The notes beneath the pieces are model-generated. The model saw nothing but the letters and a program-made list of their open reading frames with translations, was not told the origin of the DNA and searched no databases. From positions 29,787 to 93,786 of the IMG/VR virus record IMGVR_UViG_3300006076_000001: DNA of 64,000 bases; one strand, given 5' to 3'. Of this stretch, positions 23,612 through 33,403 are shown in pieces (position 1 is the stretch's first letter; the number at the start of each line of letters is the position of its first letter). A program made the position numbers and the translations under genes. This stretch comes from a virus.

Positions 23612-23648
23612 CTGACTCCCTTTATATTATCTTTACTTTTTATAATAA

Positions 23649-25331
23649 TTACATTTCATCTTCTAAGTCTCCAAGAATTTCTTTTTTAATTTTTGCTTCC
23701 TCTTTTATTTTTCTTAATGTCTCTTCATAATCCATTCCAAGATAATCTTCAATTAAAATGCTAACTGGTAATTTACCATCACTAATAAGGTCACTAATTT
23801 TATCAATATAATCTTCTATGATTACACTACCTTTATAATAACCTATTCTTGGATAAATAGGTTGAGGCTTTCCTAAAGTGTTAAAATAATAAAATCCTTT
23901 TTTAATAGCAATAGGGATAACAATTCTATCTCTGATTATACTCATTATATGAGAGGTAATAGTGTTAAACTCAGTTTGTAACATTTGAAGACTAATAAAA
24001 CTATTTCCATATGAATCGTCTCCACTAATAAGTGCTGTAGGGACACCTAACCCACTAGCAACTGCTTCTATTAATTCACCTTTATCATCATCAGATAAAC
24101 TATCCTTAATTGCAAAGTCTATATCTGTTACGGATACATCATAATTAGTTCCTATAATAGATATATCATTTTGTTGAGCCATTTCTGTAATGTCATCTAC
24201 CAAAAGATTTATTTCGTCTGGAGTGCTTTCAGTAGAAGTAACTATCTTTACATTTTTATCAATTGCATTAATTTTCTTTCTTCTTTTTAATTTTGCTGTA
24301 TGTAAATCTATTAACTCCTCTAAAATAGAAATTAAAGTGGTAGATTTATCATCAGTTGCTATCTCTACAAAGTAGATTGGCTCTGATGTATCATTAGTAA
24401 TAGTTATTGTTTCCCTACCCTCAAAAATAGCATCTACATTTAAAGAAGCGAATGTAGAAGTATATCCCATTCTTACTAGCTTAGATACAATCTGTTTTTT
24501 AATGTTATGTTGTGCTTCTTCAGAATAACCAAATTCTGACATTAATTTAGGTTTATTTGACTCTATGTATTTTTTGATATATGGAGAAACTGGGATTTCA
24601 ATTTCCATAAAGTCGATTTCTGTATTTTCTGAAATAGAATTTATCTCAAACACTGAAAGGACTTGTATTCTTTCTATACCTGAAAAATTAGCATCAAACA
24701 TAGGCATTATTTTTTGAATAACCCATTTAATATCTTTATAAACTACTTCCTCTGGATTTATATTATACTTTTCTACAATCTGATTAATTTTTACCAAATC
24801 ATCTTTTATATAGGTAACTATTTTAGTATCATCTAAATAATCAAAGTTACTGTATGCTTTATTGTCTATTTGCTCTGTATCTACAATAACGAATGCTCTT
24901 CCATAAACATAATAATTAAAAAAGATTTTATGTAATTTATCTATAAAATTAATTTTTTCAAAATTTTGAGAAAAGAAATCATAGACTACATCTTGTATAA
25001 TATCATTATCAGGGTTTTTAGGTTTAATAATTGAAACCGCCGATAATGGTATCTTAATTTTAAGATTAATAGCTCTCCTAACAATATGATTCTTTTTGTA
25101 AAAATAATATGCTAACAAAGCCTGATGATATGAGCTTAGTATGTCTAAATTTAATGACCCCTCAGATAACCTTGCTATTAATGCTGAAGCTTCTACCAAT
25201 AAAGGGTCATTGTCATATTCAATATCATCTTCATCACCGCTTAAAATCTCTTCCTCTATAAGTTTATTATTACTTTTAACAAAAGAGAAAAGAGAAGCTG
25301 TCATATGAGTTTTTTCTGTTTTTTCAGCCAT
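23649..25331 (-). CDS. Portal protein
   Basis: 560 residues, a normal portal length for large myoviruses. Pattern: acidic N-terminus, SSYHQALLAYYFYKKNHIVRRAI, wing-like beta segments, the stem-type segment around LGVPTALISGDDSYGNSF with LQMLQTEFNTITSHIMSIIRD, and a C-terminal helical tail (EEAKIKKEILGDLEDEM). It forms the dodecameric DNA gate of the head. It lies downstream of terminase and the putative protease, with NrdA inserted between. Confidence 0.8.
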   Translation of the reverse strand: MAEKTEKTHMTASLFSFVKSNNKLIEEEILSGDEDDIEYDNDPLLVEASALIARLSEGSLNLDILSSYHQALLAYYFYKKNHIVRRAINLKIKIPLSAVSIIKPKNPDNDIIQDVVYDFFSQNFEKINFIDKLHKIFFNYYVYGRAFVIVDTEQIDNKAYSNFDYLDDTKIVTYIKDDLVKINQIVEKYNINPEEVVYKDIKWVIQKIMPMFDANFSGIERIQVLSVFEINSISENTEIDFMEIEIPVSPYIKKYIESNKPKLMSEFGYSEEAQHNIKKQIVSKLVRMGYTSTFASLNVDAIFEGRETITITNDTSEPIYFVEIATDDKSTTLISILEELIDLHTAKLKRRKKINAIDKNVKIVTSTESTPDEINLLVDDITEMAQQNDISIIGTNYDVSVTDIDFAIKDSLSDDDKGELIEAVASGLGVPTALISGDDSYGNSFISLQMLQTEFNTITSHIMSIIRDRIVIPIAIKKGFYYFNTLGKPQPIYPRIGYYKGSVIIEDYIDKISDLISDGKLPVSILIEDYLGMDYEETLRKIKEEAKIKKEILGDLEDEM

Positions 25332-25342
25332 TTTATTCCTCC

Positions 25343-27682
25343 TTAATTAGCACAACCTACACAAATATAACTAGTAGGTCTTGCGTAATAGGTTGTTTTA
25401 ATACCTTTTTGCCAAGCTTTGATATAAAATTTAGCTAAATAATTTGAATCGTGTTTATTACTAAAATAAGGAACTTCCATAGAAATACCCATATCTACCC
25501 ATTTTTGGAATAAAGCATAAGTATCTAAGTATTGAGTAAAGATGTCAATGTTATAAAGAGAACTTGCATTATAGACCCATCTATATTTATCATATTCAGG
25601 AACTACTACTGTCTCTGTTCCAAAAATACCTGTTTTTTCATAAATTGGAGATTTAATAGGCATAATTGATGCTGTTTCTCCCATAACTGCTGAAGTTCCA
25701 GTATTAGGAGCTATAGCAAAAAGTCCAGTGTTTGCCATTCCTTTTTCTTTAATAAGATTATGAAGTTCAATCCATTTATTACCTAATTTACCATTTTTAG
25801 CGATTTCTTCTACAGGTCTACCAAAGAATACACCTCTTTCCCAATCTGAGCCATAAAATGCTGGAGCTACTCCAAAAAATCCAGTAGCTTTAACTGATGC
25901 TTTAATTACATAATAAGCTACTCTCTCAAGAACTTCTTCAGTCCATTTTAAAGCTTCTGGTGTCCCATAAACTAAGTTATGTCTAGCTAATGCATGAGCG
26001 TAACCAATATAACCTATACCGATTTTTCTAAACTTTTTATCGAATTTAGTTGATTGAGGATTTGATGAATGAGTTAAACTCATTACTGCGTTTAATTGTA
26101 ATACTATGGTATCAGCTACATCCCCTAACTCTTCATCTGATAAATCACAGATTTTATTAAAGTTTAAAGATGATAAATGACAAGTAGCCGCAAATGAATC
26201 TTTTAAATTCCATTTAATAGTTTCGATGTCATTTTCAAATAAATGTTCTTGTGGATTAATGTCATCATTAAATGGAGTATGTATCCCTAAAAATTCCATA
26301 CATAAATTACCAGAATAAATTACACCTTTATGTTTATTTGCATTTGCTCTATTAACTGCATCTCTATAAAAGAAAAACGGGTCACCTATTTCTGGGACTC
26401 TGTCTATAATTTCCATATAAAATGACAGAGCGTCCACTTGTTTAAATAGTCTTAATTTACCCTCAATCCCCATTTGTTCCAGCATTTTATACTTTTCTTC
26501 AAACTCTTCGCCATAAAAATCAGATAAATCTTTACCCAAAATCTGTTTAATTTCATAAGGGTCAAATAAAGACCATTTTCCTTTTTGTTTTATTCTCTTA
26601 AAGAATAAATCAGGAACTGAAACACTTCTGAAAATCGTAGTAGCTTTCTTTTTAACATCACCATTAATGTCTTTCAACTGAATAAAATCACCAATGTCAA
26701 AATGCCATAAATCCATAGTAACATTAGCATTACCTTGTCTTATGTCTAATTGGTCTGTTGCTGATACACAAGCATCTACAATCCTAATGTATGGTATTGA
26801 CCCACCAGCAACTCCCCATTTTCCTTTAATTGCTGAGCCTCTTGCCCTAATTTTCCCCATATAAACACCGAAACCTCTACCCATAGATAAGTCTTCAGTT
26901 AATTTAACAATCGAATAATTTATTGATTTCAAACTATCACCAATAGCAAGAACTTCACAAGATGTCCCATTAAAGTTATTTGTTCTTAAATTAGATAGTA
27001 TTGGAGTAGCTGGAGAAATTGTTCTTTCTTTAACAAAATGTTTAAATAGTTTTTTTACCATTAGATTTCTAAAGTCTTTAGATTTAAACACAGAAGCAAT
27101 TGCCATTGCAACACCAAGATACATCTCTTGTGGTAACTCAACTACCTTATTACCTTTATTAGCTAAATATTGAGACTCCATAGACCTCAAAACAACTGGT
27201 TCTAATTCATTTTCCCAATTTTCATTATACATTGAAACAAACTCTTTTAAGTCATCATCTGAATAACAGCTAAACAACTCTTTATTCCAAACACCTAATT
27301 CCATAAGCTTTTTAATAACTTCTATTCTTGTATCAATAGAGCCATACCCAAATTTCCTATTTACTTTAGTCCCTAAAATTTTTGCCGTATTGTATCTAAT
27401 CCTTTTATTTAAGTCCATATTAATTAAACGACCTTTTACATAAGTCCAATTAGGATTATCAGAATCAATTAATTGTTCTGCTGTATCAATTAACATTTGC
27501 TGAATTTCTATTGTTTTAATACCATCTTTTATTAATAAAGAAAATTTTTCTTCTAACACCTGAGGGTCTACCCCATCAATCCCCTCTGTAGCCCATTTAA
27601 TTGTTCTTCTAATTTTAGAACTATTCCATTCCACTTTAGAGCCATCTCTTTTTTCTACAAAGACTTTTCTATTACCTACCAT
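25343..27682 (-). CDS. nrdA: Ribonucleotide reductase alpha subunit, class Ia
   Basis: 779 residues. N-terminal ATP-cone (VEKRDGSKVEWNSSKIRRTI), substrate-site Cys in NGTSCEVLAIGDSL, catalytic N-L-C-M-E, partner Cys in TCHLSSLNF, NTGTSAVMGETASIMPI, and a redox C-terminus ending CVGCAN. Reduces ribonucleotides together with NrdB at 6577-7653. The two subunits lie 17 kb apart, and NrdA sits inside the head/packaging module next to portal. Confidence 0.95.
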   Translation of the reverse strand: MVGNRKVFVEKRDGSKVEWNSSKIRRTIKWATEGIDGVDPQVLEEKFSLLIKDGIKTIEIQQMLIDTAEQLIDSDNPNWTYVKGRLINMDLNKRIRYNTAKILGTKVNRKFGYGSIDTRIEVIKKLMELGVWNKELFSCYSDDDLKEFVSMYNENWENELEPVVLRSMESQYLANKGNKVVELPQEMYLGVAMAIASVFKSKDFRNLMVKKLFKHFVKERTISPATPILSNLRTNNFNGTSCEVLAIGDSLKSINYSIVKLTEDLSMGRGFGVYMGKIRARGSAIKGKWGVAGGSIPYIRIVDACVSATDQLDIRQGNANVTMDLWHFDIGDFIQLKDINGDVKKKATTIFRSVSVPDLFFKRIKQKGKWSLFDPYEIKQILGKDLSDFYGEEFEEKYKMLEQMGIEGKLRLFKQVDALSFYMEIIDRVPEIGDPFFFYRDAVNRANANKHKGVIYSGNLCMEFLGIHTPFNDDINPQEHLFENDIETIKWNLKDSFAATCHLSSLNFNKICDLSDEELGDVADTIVLQLNAVMSLTHSSNPQSTKFDKKFRKIGIGYIGYAHALARHNLVYGTPEALKWTEEVLERVAYYVIKASVKATGFFGVAPAFYGSDWERGVFFGRPVEEIAKNGKLGNKWIELHNLIKEKGMANTGLFAIAPNTGTSAVMGETASIMPIKSPIYEKTGIFGTETVVVPEYDKYRWVYNASSLYNIDIFTQYLDTYALFQKWVDMGISMEVPYFSNKHDSNYLAKFYIKAWQKGIKTTYYARPTSYICVGCAN

Positions 27683-27707
27683 TGTCTTGTTACTCCTTTC
27701 TTACTTT

Positions 27708-28064
27708 TTAAGCTAATTTTTCTAACTGAGAAACTATTTCATCATCTTCAATGATTTCTAATAAAGCATCCCTGTATGTTTTAATATGTATATCTGCTTG
27801 TTCTAACTGATTCTGAATCATATTAATTAAAAATAAATACTCTCTCTTAAGGTTTTCATCTGTATTAATACAATCATCATCATAAAGACAATCATAATTT
27901 ATTTGAGACAGAAACTTTTCTACAATTGGTCTAAGTCTTTCTAAAAGTATGTAATATTTATCTGTCTCAACTTCTCTATCTGAAAAATCAACTAATGGTA
28001 TATCATTATCTGAATTTTGTCTTTCTTCCATAAAAAGAGGAACAAAAGAAAATAAATTAGCCAT
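27708..28064 (-). CDS. Unknown acidic 118-residue protein
   Basis: MANLFSFVPLFMEERQNSDN start, then helical acidic segments (YYILLERLRPIVEKFLSQIN, YLFLINMIQNQLEQADIHIK). No family recognised. Lies between the packaging genes and NrdA. Confidence 0.75.
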   Translation of the reverse strand: MANLFSFVPLFMEERQNSDNDIPLVDFSDREVETDKYYILLERLRPIVEKFLSQINYDCLYDDDCINTDENLKREYLFLINMIQNQLEQADIHIKTYRDALLEIIEDDEIVSQLEKLA

Positions 28065-28076
28065 CTTAGTTCCTTT

Positions 28077-28358
28077 TTATCTAAATGAAATTCCACTATA
28101 TGATTCTCTTACTTTAATCCCGTTTTTCTTACCTTTTTTAATCTCTTCTACACAGCTACATTTTTTACCATTTTTCTTAAACCCGAAGTTATAAGCAAAT
28201 ACAGCTTCTCTTACTCTTTCTGTGTTTCCTGATTTTAAAGCCTCACAAATACACTCACAAGTAACTCCCTTATACCCTTTAGATTTACAATAATGTGTGA
28301 ATTTACCTTTATTTTTTGGGTCAATATGAATATTAGAATTAGCAATTAAATGAATCAT
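28077..28358 (-). CDS. Small conserved phage protein with MIHL-A leader
   Basis: 93 residues. After the MIHLIANSNIHIDPKNKG start comes FTHYCKSKGYKGVTCECICE and NTERVREAVFAYNF, a pattern I associate with small proteins near head genes of large phages (KGKFTxYCKSKGY...RRAxFAxNA); role unknown. Five Cys. It shares the MIHL-x-A N-terminus with three unrelated proteins in the window. Confidence 0.75.
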   Translation of the reverse strand: MIHLIANSNIHIDPKNKGKFTHYCKSKGYKGVTCECICEALKSGNTERVREAVFAYNFGFKKNGKKCSCVEEIKKGKKNGIKVRESYSGISFR

Positions 28359-28370
28359 TTTTATCTCCTT

Positions 28371-29186
28371 TTATTTTAAGATTTCTAACTGGTTTTTTCT
28401 TTCAAAACTTTTTAATGCTGAAAATTTTGTTCTTGTATAAGCTCTTGCTGGTAAAGATAATTTAACTACCCCCTTAGATAAAATAGTTTGTGGAAAATGA
28501 TACAAGAAACTATTCGTTACTCCTGCATATGCTGGAGGGTGGTCGTAAGATAAAAGAGAGTTTTCAATAAAAGTCATAGGATAAGAATCATAATCGTCTT
28601 CATCATACTCTGGTATCTCTCTATTTTTATTCAATGGTGATGCGATATCAGCAATAACTGATTTATACCCATATGGAGTAATGTATTTATCTCCTAAATG
28701 AAATATAATATGATGACATTCATCAGTATCAGAAACAGAAATATTACCACACAAACTACAAATAGTAGAAGTTGATAATACACCCATTGATGTTTTAACT
28801 TCTCCTGTTTCTTCTATTTGTTTAACAAAATCTACATCTGGACTAACCTCTTTATTTATAGCCATAAGCAACTCAACTATAAATCTATACTTACCATTTT
28901 CCTTAACTTTTCTTAAAGCCACATCAGCCACAAACCCATAAATAAAGTTCATATCTTGATTATGGTCTCTAAAAATAGGTGCACCAAAATATGTTTTTGC
29001 AAATTGAAGTAAGTCTTCATTTATAAAAGTATTACCATTGTCATTTACATACTTATCAAATCCCTCAGCGATGGTATGTCCGTCCTCCATTATTGGAACT
29101 GATGATAAAGCGGAATTTTGTAAGAAAAACCATTTATCAGTTGGCAATAAAATGTCAATCTTATTTGGGTTTTTAACAAAAGCCAT
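28371..29186 (-). CDS. Putative head maturation (prohead) protease with zinc knuckle
   Basis: 271 residues between terminase/basic peptide and portal, the usual place for the protease. It has FGAPIFRDHNQD (possible catalytic His) and EVKTSMGVLSTS (possible Ser in S-M-G), followed by CSLCGN and DECHHI, a C2HC-type zinc site. A S-M-G plus CxxCG plus C-H combination occurs in head-gene proteins of large phages as I recall; catalytic roles here are inference. The C-terminus is basic (RAYTRTKFSALKSFERKNQ). Confidence 0.5.
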   Translation of the reverse strand: MAFVKNPNKIDILLPTDKWFFLQNSALSSVPIMEDGHTIAEGFDKYVNDNGNTFINEDLLQFAKTYFGAPIFRDHNQDMNFIYGFVADVALRKVKENGKYRFIVELLMAINKEVSPDVDFVKQIEETGEVKTSMGVLSTSTICSLCGNISVSDTDECHHIIFHLGDKYITPYGYKSVIADIASPLNKNREIPEYDEDDYDSYPMTFIENSLLSYDHPPAYAGVTNSFLYHFPQTILSKGVVKLSLPARAYTRTKFSALKSFERKNQLEILK

Positions 29187-29278
29187 TATTTTCTCCTCCT
29201 TTTATATTTATTAGAATAAGGTGCTGACTTAGTATTTGGATACTTACTTCTATAAATTTTTGGTTTTTTTCTAGCCAT
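29186..29278 (-). CDS. 30-residue strongly basic peptide
   Basis: Fits exactly between terminase (2 bases away) and the putative protease (TAATG overlap). ATG at 29276-29278 follows AGGGAG. Sequence begins MARKKPKIYRSKY and ends KYKRRRK, with no acidic residue at all. The tight fit and its own ribosome site argue that it is real. A DNA- or scaffold-binding role is possible. Confidence 0.6.
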   Translation of the reverse strand: MARKKPKIYRSKYPNTKSAPYSNKYKRRRK

Positions 29279-29280
29279 TC

Positions 29281-31110
29281 TTATCTCCCTCTTTTTGTTA
29301 TCTTATTTAACAACCTCTTATTTTGTCTATATACTACTCTTGATTTCACATAATTCGTAGAAATCATTTGATTTTTAAAATCCTCAAAATACTTATGACC
29401 TAAATATAAAGCTTTAGTAGCCGCTGAAAATCTATCATCGTGTTTCCCGTTTGGAGCTTCTACTTTTAAAAAGCCCCCACTAACTTTTTTAACTTGTAAA
29501 TCTATGATTTCTTCTGTAAAAGAAATAGTTTGAATGGTTTCTTCTTCTCCTTTCAATGTAACTCTTTCCTCTATTGCATATGGAGACCAAACCAATCTAC
29601 CATTTAATAATTCTCTACTAAATAATTTAGCGACTTCATTATTGAATGCCACAGTAGGGTTGATAACCTCTAATTGTCTATGATAACCTCTATGATTAAA
29701 ATACTTGACAAAAAACTCTTTAGCCCAATTGTCTATACCTATTTTAACCACTCTAAAGTTTCTCAAAATGGATAATAACTCTTCCATTATTATATCAGGG
29801 TCTAATGGCTTACCTTTAATAGGAGTCCAAGAATGGATAAAATCATAAACAAAAGCTGGTTTAGAGTCATCTACCTCTAAATAAGGTAATAAAGTTTCAT
29901 CTGGTAATTGTCTATTATGAATAATATTATAATCAAAATGTCCTATAGCTAAAGCAAATCCGTCTGATGTTAAAGCTGGGTCTACTCCTACAAAGTAAGG
30001 GGTATTAGGACTACCGATTGGTTGATTAGGCACTTGTAAATCCTCACATACTTTCACTTTATTAGGAATAGGTATGAAAGAAGAAGATGATGATGTAAAT
30101 TCAGCAAGAAATTCTTGTTTATATTTAAACGGAGATTTTTTATACTCAGATTTCAAAAATAATGGTGATAAAGTTGGATTAGTCCAATGTGATGGGACAT
30201 TAATCATAATAACATTAGGATTATCAAAAGACTCTTTGTATAATTCGTATCCTTTACCTTTTTTACCATTAGGTGATGATGCTATAAGAATTAAACCTGC
30301 TGGTGTCCCATCTTCATATTTGAAACCAGAAACAGATGGAGTAGAAGCCGTATAAACTAATTCATCTAATGGCTCACTCTTTGTAGATTTATTACTATCT
30401 ATAAAATGACAGAACTCATCAAGAGCTACCACTATGTTGTTTCCTCCCCTAATAGATGGACTAGCGGCTGAAACTTTTACTTTCAATAAACCATATTTTT
30501 TAGTCCTGTCTTCTAATTGTTTCTTAACAAATAAATCAAACCCACTATTTGAATACTCTTTAGGATTAACTAGGTATGGCTTAAAAAAATCAGTAGAATA
30601 AACCATATTACCTATTTCTTGTGCTTGTTTAGTAGCATTATCCTCTTTATTTGAAATAACCGAAACGGAAATCTCAGAATAAGGTATGACTTTAAAATAT
30701 TCTTGTGGTGTAGGCTCTAACATTTCTAATTCATAAAGTTTATGAGAAGATAGAATAGACATCATTGTAGTTTTAGTACCTCTTCTACCTACAAAAAATC
30801 TAACTTCAAAAATCCTTGAATCTGGTTGTTTATCTACATTAATTCTACCCTCTTTATATAGAAATCTAAGAAAATCAAACTCAGAATCAAAAATGTGAAT
30901 AACTTTTTCATTAAATTCATCTTTTATAATAATAGGGTCTTCCAATTTATCAGATAACGGAATGTTATACATCATTTTAAATATAAATCTCTGAACTGGA
31001 AAAAGTTTAAGCCCCAAAAATTTAGGGGACTCTGCAAACTCTATAACATTTAGAAGTCTATTAGAGTCTTCATCAGCTAAGTTCTTTCTGACTAAATCGA
31101 CTAAAGCCAT
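29281..31110 (-). CDS. terL: Terminase large subunit
   Basis: 609 residues. ATPase: variant Walker A VGRRGTKTTMMS and Walker B NNIVVALDEFCHF, then a motif III-like LILIASSPNGKKG. Nuclease: FVGVDPALTSDGFALAIGH, KIGIDNWAKE and the late KHDDRFSAATKAL with paired Asp. Cuts and pumps DNA into the head through the portal at 23649-25331. The gene upstream (31123-31560) may be the small subunit. Confidence 0.93.
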   Translation of the reverse strand: MALVDLVRKNLADEDSNRLLNVIEFAESPKFLGLKLFPVQRFIFKMMYNIPLSDKLEDPIIIKDEFNEKVIHIFDSEFDFLRFLYKEGRINVDKQPDSRIFEVRFFVGRRGTKTTMMSILSSHKLYELEMLEPTPQEYFKVIPYSEISVSVISNKEDNATKQAQEIGNMVYSTDFFKPYLVNPKEYSNSGFDLFVKKQLEDRTKKYGLLKVKVSAASPSIRGGNNIVVALDEFCHFIDSNKSTKSEPLDELVYTASTPSVSGFKYEDGTPAGLILIASSPNGKKGKGYELYKESFDNPNVIMINVPSHWTNPTLSPLFLKSEYKKSPFKYKQEFLAEFTSSSSSFIPIPNKVKVCEDLQVPNQPIGSPNTPYFVGVDPALTSDGFALAIGHFDYNIIHNRQLPDETLLPYLEVDDSKPAFVYDFIHSWTPIKGKPLDPDIIMEELLSILRNFRVVKIGIDNWAKEFFVKYFNHRGYHRQLEVINPTVAFNNEVAKLFSRELLNGRLVWSPYAIEERVTLKGEEETIQTISFTEEIIDLQVKKVSGGFLKVEAPNGKHDDRFSAATKALYLGHKYFEDFKNQMISTNYVKSRVVYRQNKRLLNKITKRGR

Positions 31111-31122
31111 TTTTTATCTACC

Positions 31123-31560
31123 TTATTGTTTATCTTTTGCTTTATCAATTACCTCTTTAGCAAATGGATTAACAATTTGGTCTATCATAGATAATTTAAC
31201 ACCTTTAAGTGTTTTATTAAGTTTTTCTTCAAATCCAACCAAATTAAATGTTAATTGATTAAGAACTTTTCTCTTTGTATTTTCATCTACACCTACTTCG
31301 TCCATTGAAAAAATAAAAGTTTCTACTAAAAAATAAAAAGCTTTTTGAATTTTAGGGTTTGTAAAATCTACATCTCCTCCTCTTAATTCAAATTCTTTTT
31401 CTTTATATGCATTAGATGATTTAACTTGCAAAAGTTTAGATATAGAGTTAGTTACCGATACCAGCTCTTTAATTGTTAATTGCTCTTCTCCATTAATAAG
31501 CTTATCTAATTTTACTACTAGGTCATCTATTTTTCTATTAATATCTTTAAACATTACCAC
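31123..31560 (-). CDS. Unknown helical protein, possible terminase small subunit
   Basis: 145 residues, almost wholly helical (INRKIDDLVVKLDKLINGEE; KRKVLNQLTFNLVGFEEKLN). It directly precedes terL with 12 bases between. Position and size fit a small subunit, but no helix-turn-helix is obvious, so the call is by context only. Confidence 0.7.
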   Translation of the reverse strand: MVMFKDINRKIDDLVVKLDKLINGEEQLTIKELVSVTNSISKLLQVKSSNAYKEKEFELRGGDVDFTNPKIQKAFYFLVETFIFSMDEVGVDENTKRKVLNQLTFNLVGFEEKLNKTLKGVKLSMIDQIVNPFAKEVIDKAKDKQ

Positions 31561-32429
31561 TCCTCACCAGATAAATCAGAATTTAACTCTAAAATTCTTT
31601 TAACTTTTCTGTATTTATCTTCACTAACACATTTAGCCACTTTATCTATGTCTAAGTCTCCCTCTAAAATCATTTCTACTATTTCAAGTGGGGTAAATAC
31701 TTCTAATTCCATTCCTTCACATTCACTTTTTTCTTTTAAGATTTCCATACCATTTACAATTTCATCAATGATGTTTCTGTTATATTTTAATGCAAAAAAT
31801 TCTGACGCTACAGCATCTATTGTAGTTTTTTTCAAATTAGTAATAATTGGTTTATTAGCCCAGATATATACTGTCCCTCTTCTTAAAATAGGTTTACCTA
31901 ACCAATTTGATAGAACTCCTCCTCCTGTTGCAAACATATTATATGGAATATAAATCAAACATACACCTACTGGAAATAGTCTTGAAAAGTCTGGTTTTAC
32001 TAAATAGACTTTAGGTGTTCTAACCAATCCAGACCATAATCCGACCATTAAATTAAATGTATCTGGGTAACTTTCTCTATTTTCTCTAAGTAAATTCACT
32101 AAGTCCACCTCAATCATTGCATTTTCAAGTAACATTTCTTGGATACCTAAAATCATTGCCTCTTCAGAATCTGCTTTAATAACTATGTCTGGATTATCCT
32201 CTACCACAGTATAAATTGCATTTACCATTGAGGCATCATCGATTTCTTCAATCTCTGGCTCTTCTTCAATAGAAACCACACCATTATCAAATAATAAATC
32301 TCCCATTGCAAATGGAGATTCAGTAAAATCCATTTCTTCATCAACCATATTATCATCATATTGAATAATTTCGTCTGCCATTCTATCTAACCCAGTATTA
32401 GGGTCAAATAAATTAAAATTTTCGTTCAT
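31554..32429 (-). CDS. Unknown acidic protein in the packaging module
   Basis: 291 residues. The first ~80 are very acidic (IIQYDDNMVDEEMDFTESPF, EEEPEIEEIDD). A globular part follows with GLWSGLVRTPKVYLVKPDF and LFPVGVCLIYIPYNMFATGG, then a charged helical end. No family recognised. Overlaps both neighbours. Confidence 0.75.
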   Translation of the reverse strand: MNENFNLFDPNTGLDRMADEIIQYDDNMVDEEMDFTESPFAMGDLLFDNGVVSIEEEPEIEEIDDASMVNAIYTVVEDNPDIVIKADSEEAMILGIQEMLLENAMIEVDLVNLLRENRESYPDTFNLMVGLWSGLVRTPKVYLVKPDFSRLFPVGVCLIYIPYNMFATGGGVLSNWLGKPILRRGTVYIWANKPIITNLKKTTIDAVASEFFALKYNRNIIDEIVNGMEILKEKSECEGMELEVFTPLEIVEMILEGDLDIDKVAKCVSEDKYRKVKRILELNSDLSGEEW

Positions 32430-32776
32430 TATCTTCCTCCCTTTCTAATAATAAGAAATGAGCCATCAGTAAGTTGTTCAATTTCCCATAGGTTTTCTTC
32501 TGCTTGTTGTTGTAATTCACATTCTTCTCCAGTGCATTCCATTATTACTTTTTTAATAAAATCAGTACCAGCTATTCCCATCAATTTAGCTTTCAATTGT
32601 TTTTTAACTGGTTTTACTTTAAATGTGCCGTTCCCTCTATCTATTACTTTAAATCCAGCCCTAGCCAATTTAGCTGTATTTAAAACACTCCCTTTTGATA
32701 ACCCACATTCATTAGAATTACAATTAGAAGTATTATCAAGGAAATCTAAATCTACATCATTTGTTAAAAATTCCAT
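32429..32776 (-). CDS. Unknown 115-residue protein
   Basis: MEFLTNDVDLDFLDNTSNCN start, several Cys (CNSNEC, CTGEEC), a basic centre (KVKPVKKQLKAKLMGIAG). No family recognised. Overlaps the upstream gene by 20 bases. Confidence 0.7.
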   Translation of the reverse strand: MEFLTNDVDLDFLDNTSNCNSNECGLSKGSVLNTAKLARAGFKVIDRGNGTFKVKPVKKQLKAKLMGIAGTDFIKKVIMECTGEECELQQQAEENLWEIEQLTDGSFLIIRKGGR

Positions 32777-33389
32777 TTTGCCTCCTTAAGCTACTAGCAT
32801 ATTTAAATAATTGTTTATTACAGATAAAAACCTTAGAAACTCCATTTAACACTGAAACTTCTAAAACTTTTTTAGTTGGGTTAATTATAAAATTACATTT
32901 ATTTATGAATGTGAATAGTCTTTCTTTGGTTATTTTTATTTTATTTTTAGTAGGAAATGTAACTGGATAAAAATTAATTATATATTTATCTTCATTAACC
33001 AAGTAGAGATTAGTAAAATGATGTTTGAAAAGAGGATTACCTAAAGTCGGCATAAAAACACTATTAATCCAATGAGGTAGTTCCTTTCTGGTAAATAAAA
33101 AGAACTCTCTTCCCTCTAAAAGGTTAGAAATCAACCATATGTTATTAACATAATCAATCCATTGTTTTTCTTCTCCGATATAAACTTTTTTTGCACCACA
33201 CACTTTACATAAATAATTTTCTTCGTCCCATATATGTTTGCAATTAAGTTGGTCTTTATTAAAAGCTATGATATCTGGAATCCTAAATTGATTAGACCAT
33301 AAATCAATAAAAATCCTACCAGACAAACCATTTTGATTGATTAATTTAACTGAATTGATAACTGATTTATCTATAATAATTTCACTCAT
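32757..33389 (-). CDS. Unknown 210-residue protein with a zinc-ribbon-like pair
   Basis: CKHIWDEENYLCKVCGAKK (residues ~50-68) looks like a zinc ribbon. The rest is strand-rich with aromatic residues (NIWLISNLLEGREFFLFTRK; YIINFYPVTFPTKNKIKI). No family recognised. The start has the common GGAGTCAGAAA leader. Confidence 0.75.
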   Translation of the reverse strand: MSEIIIDKSVINSVKLINQNGLSGRIFIDLWSNQFRIPDIIAFNKDQLNCKHIWDEENYLCKVCGAKKVYIGEEKQWIDYVNNIWLISNLLEGREFFLFTRKELPHWINSVFMPTLGNPLFKHHFTNLYLVNEDKYIINFYPVTFPTKNKIKITKERLFTFINKCNFIINPTKKVLEVSVLNGVSKVFICNKQLFKYASSLRRQNGIFNK

Positions 33390-33403
33390 TTTCTGACTCC
33401 TTT

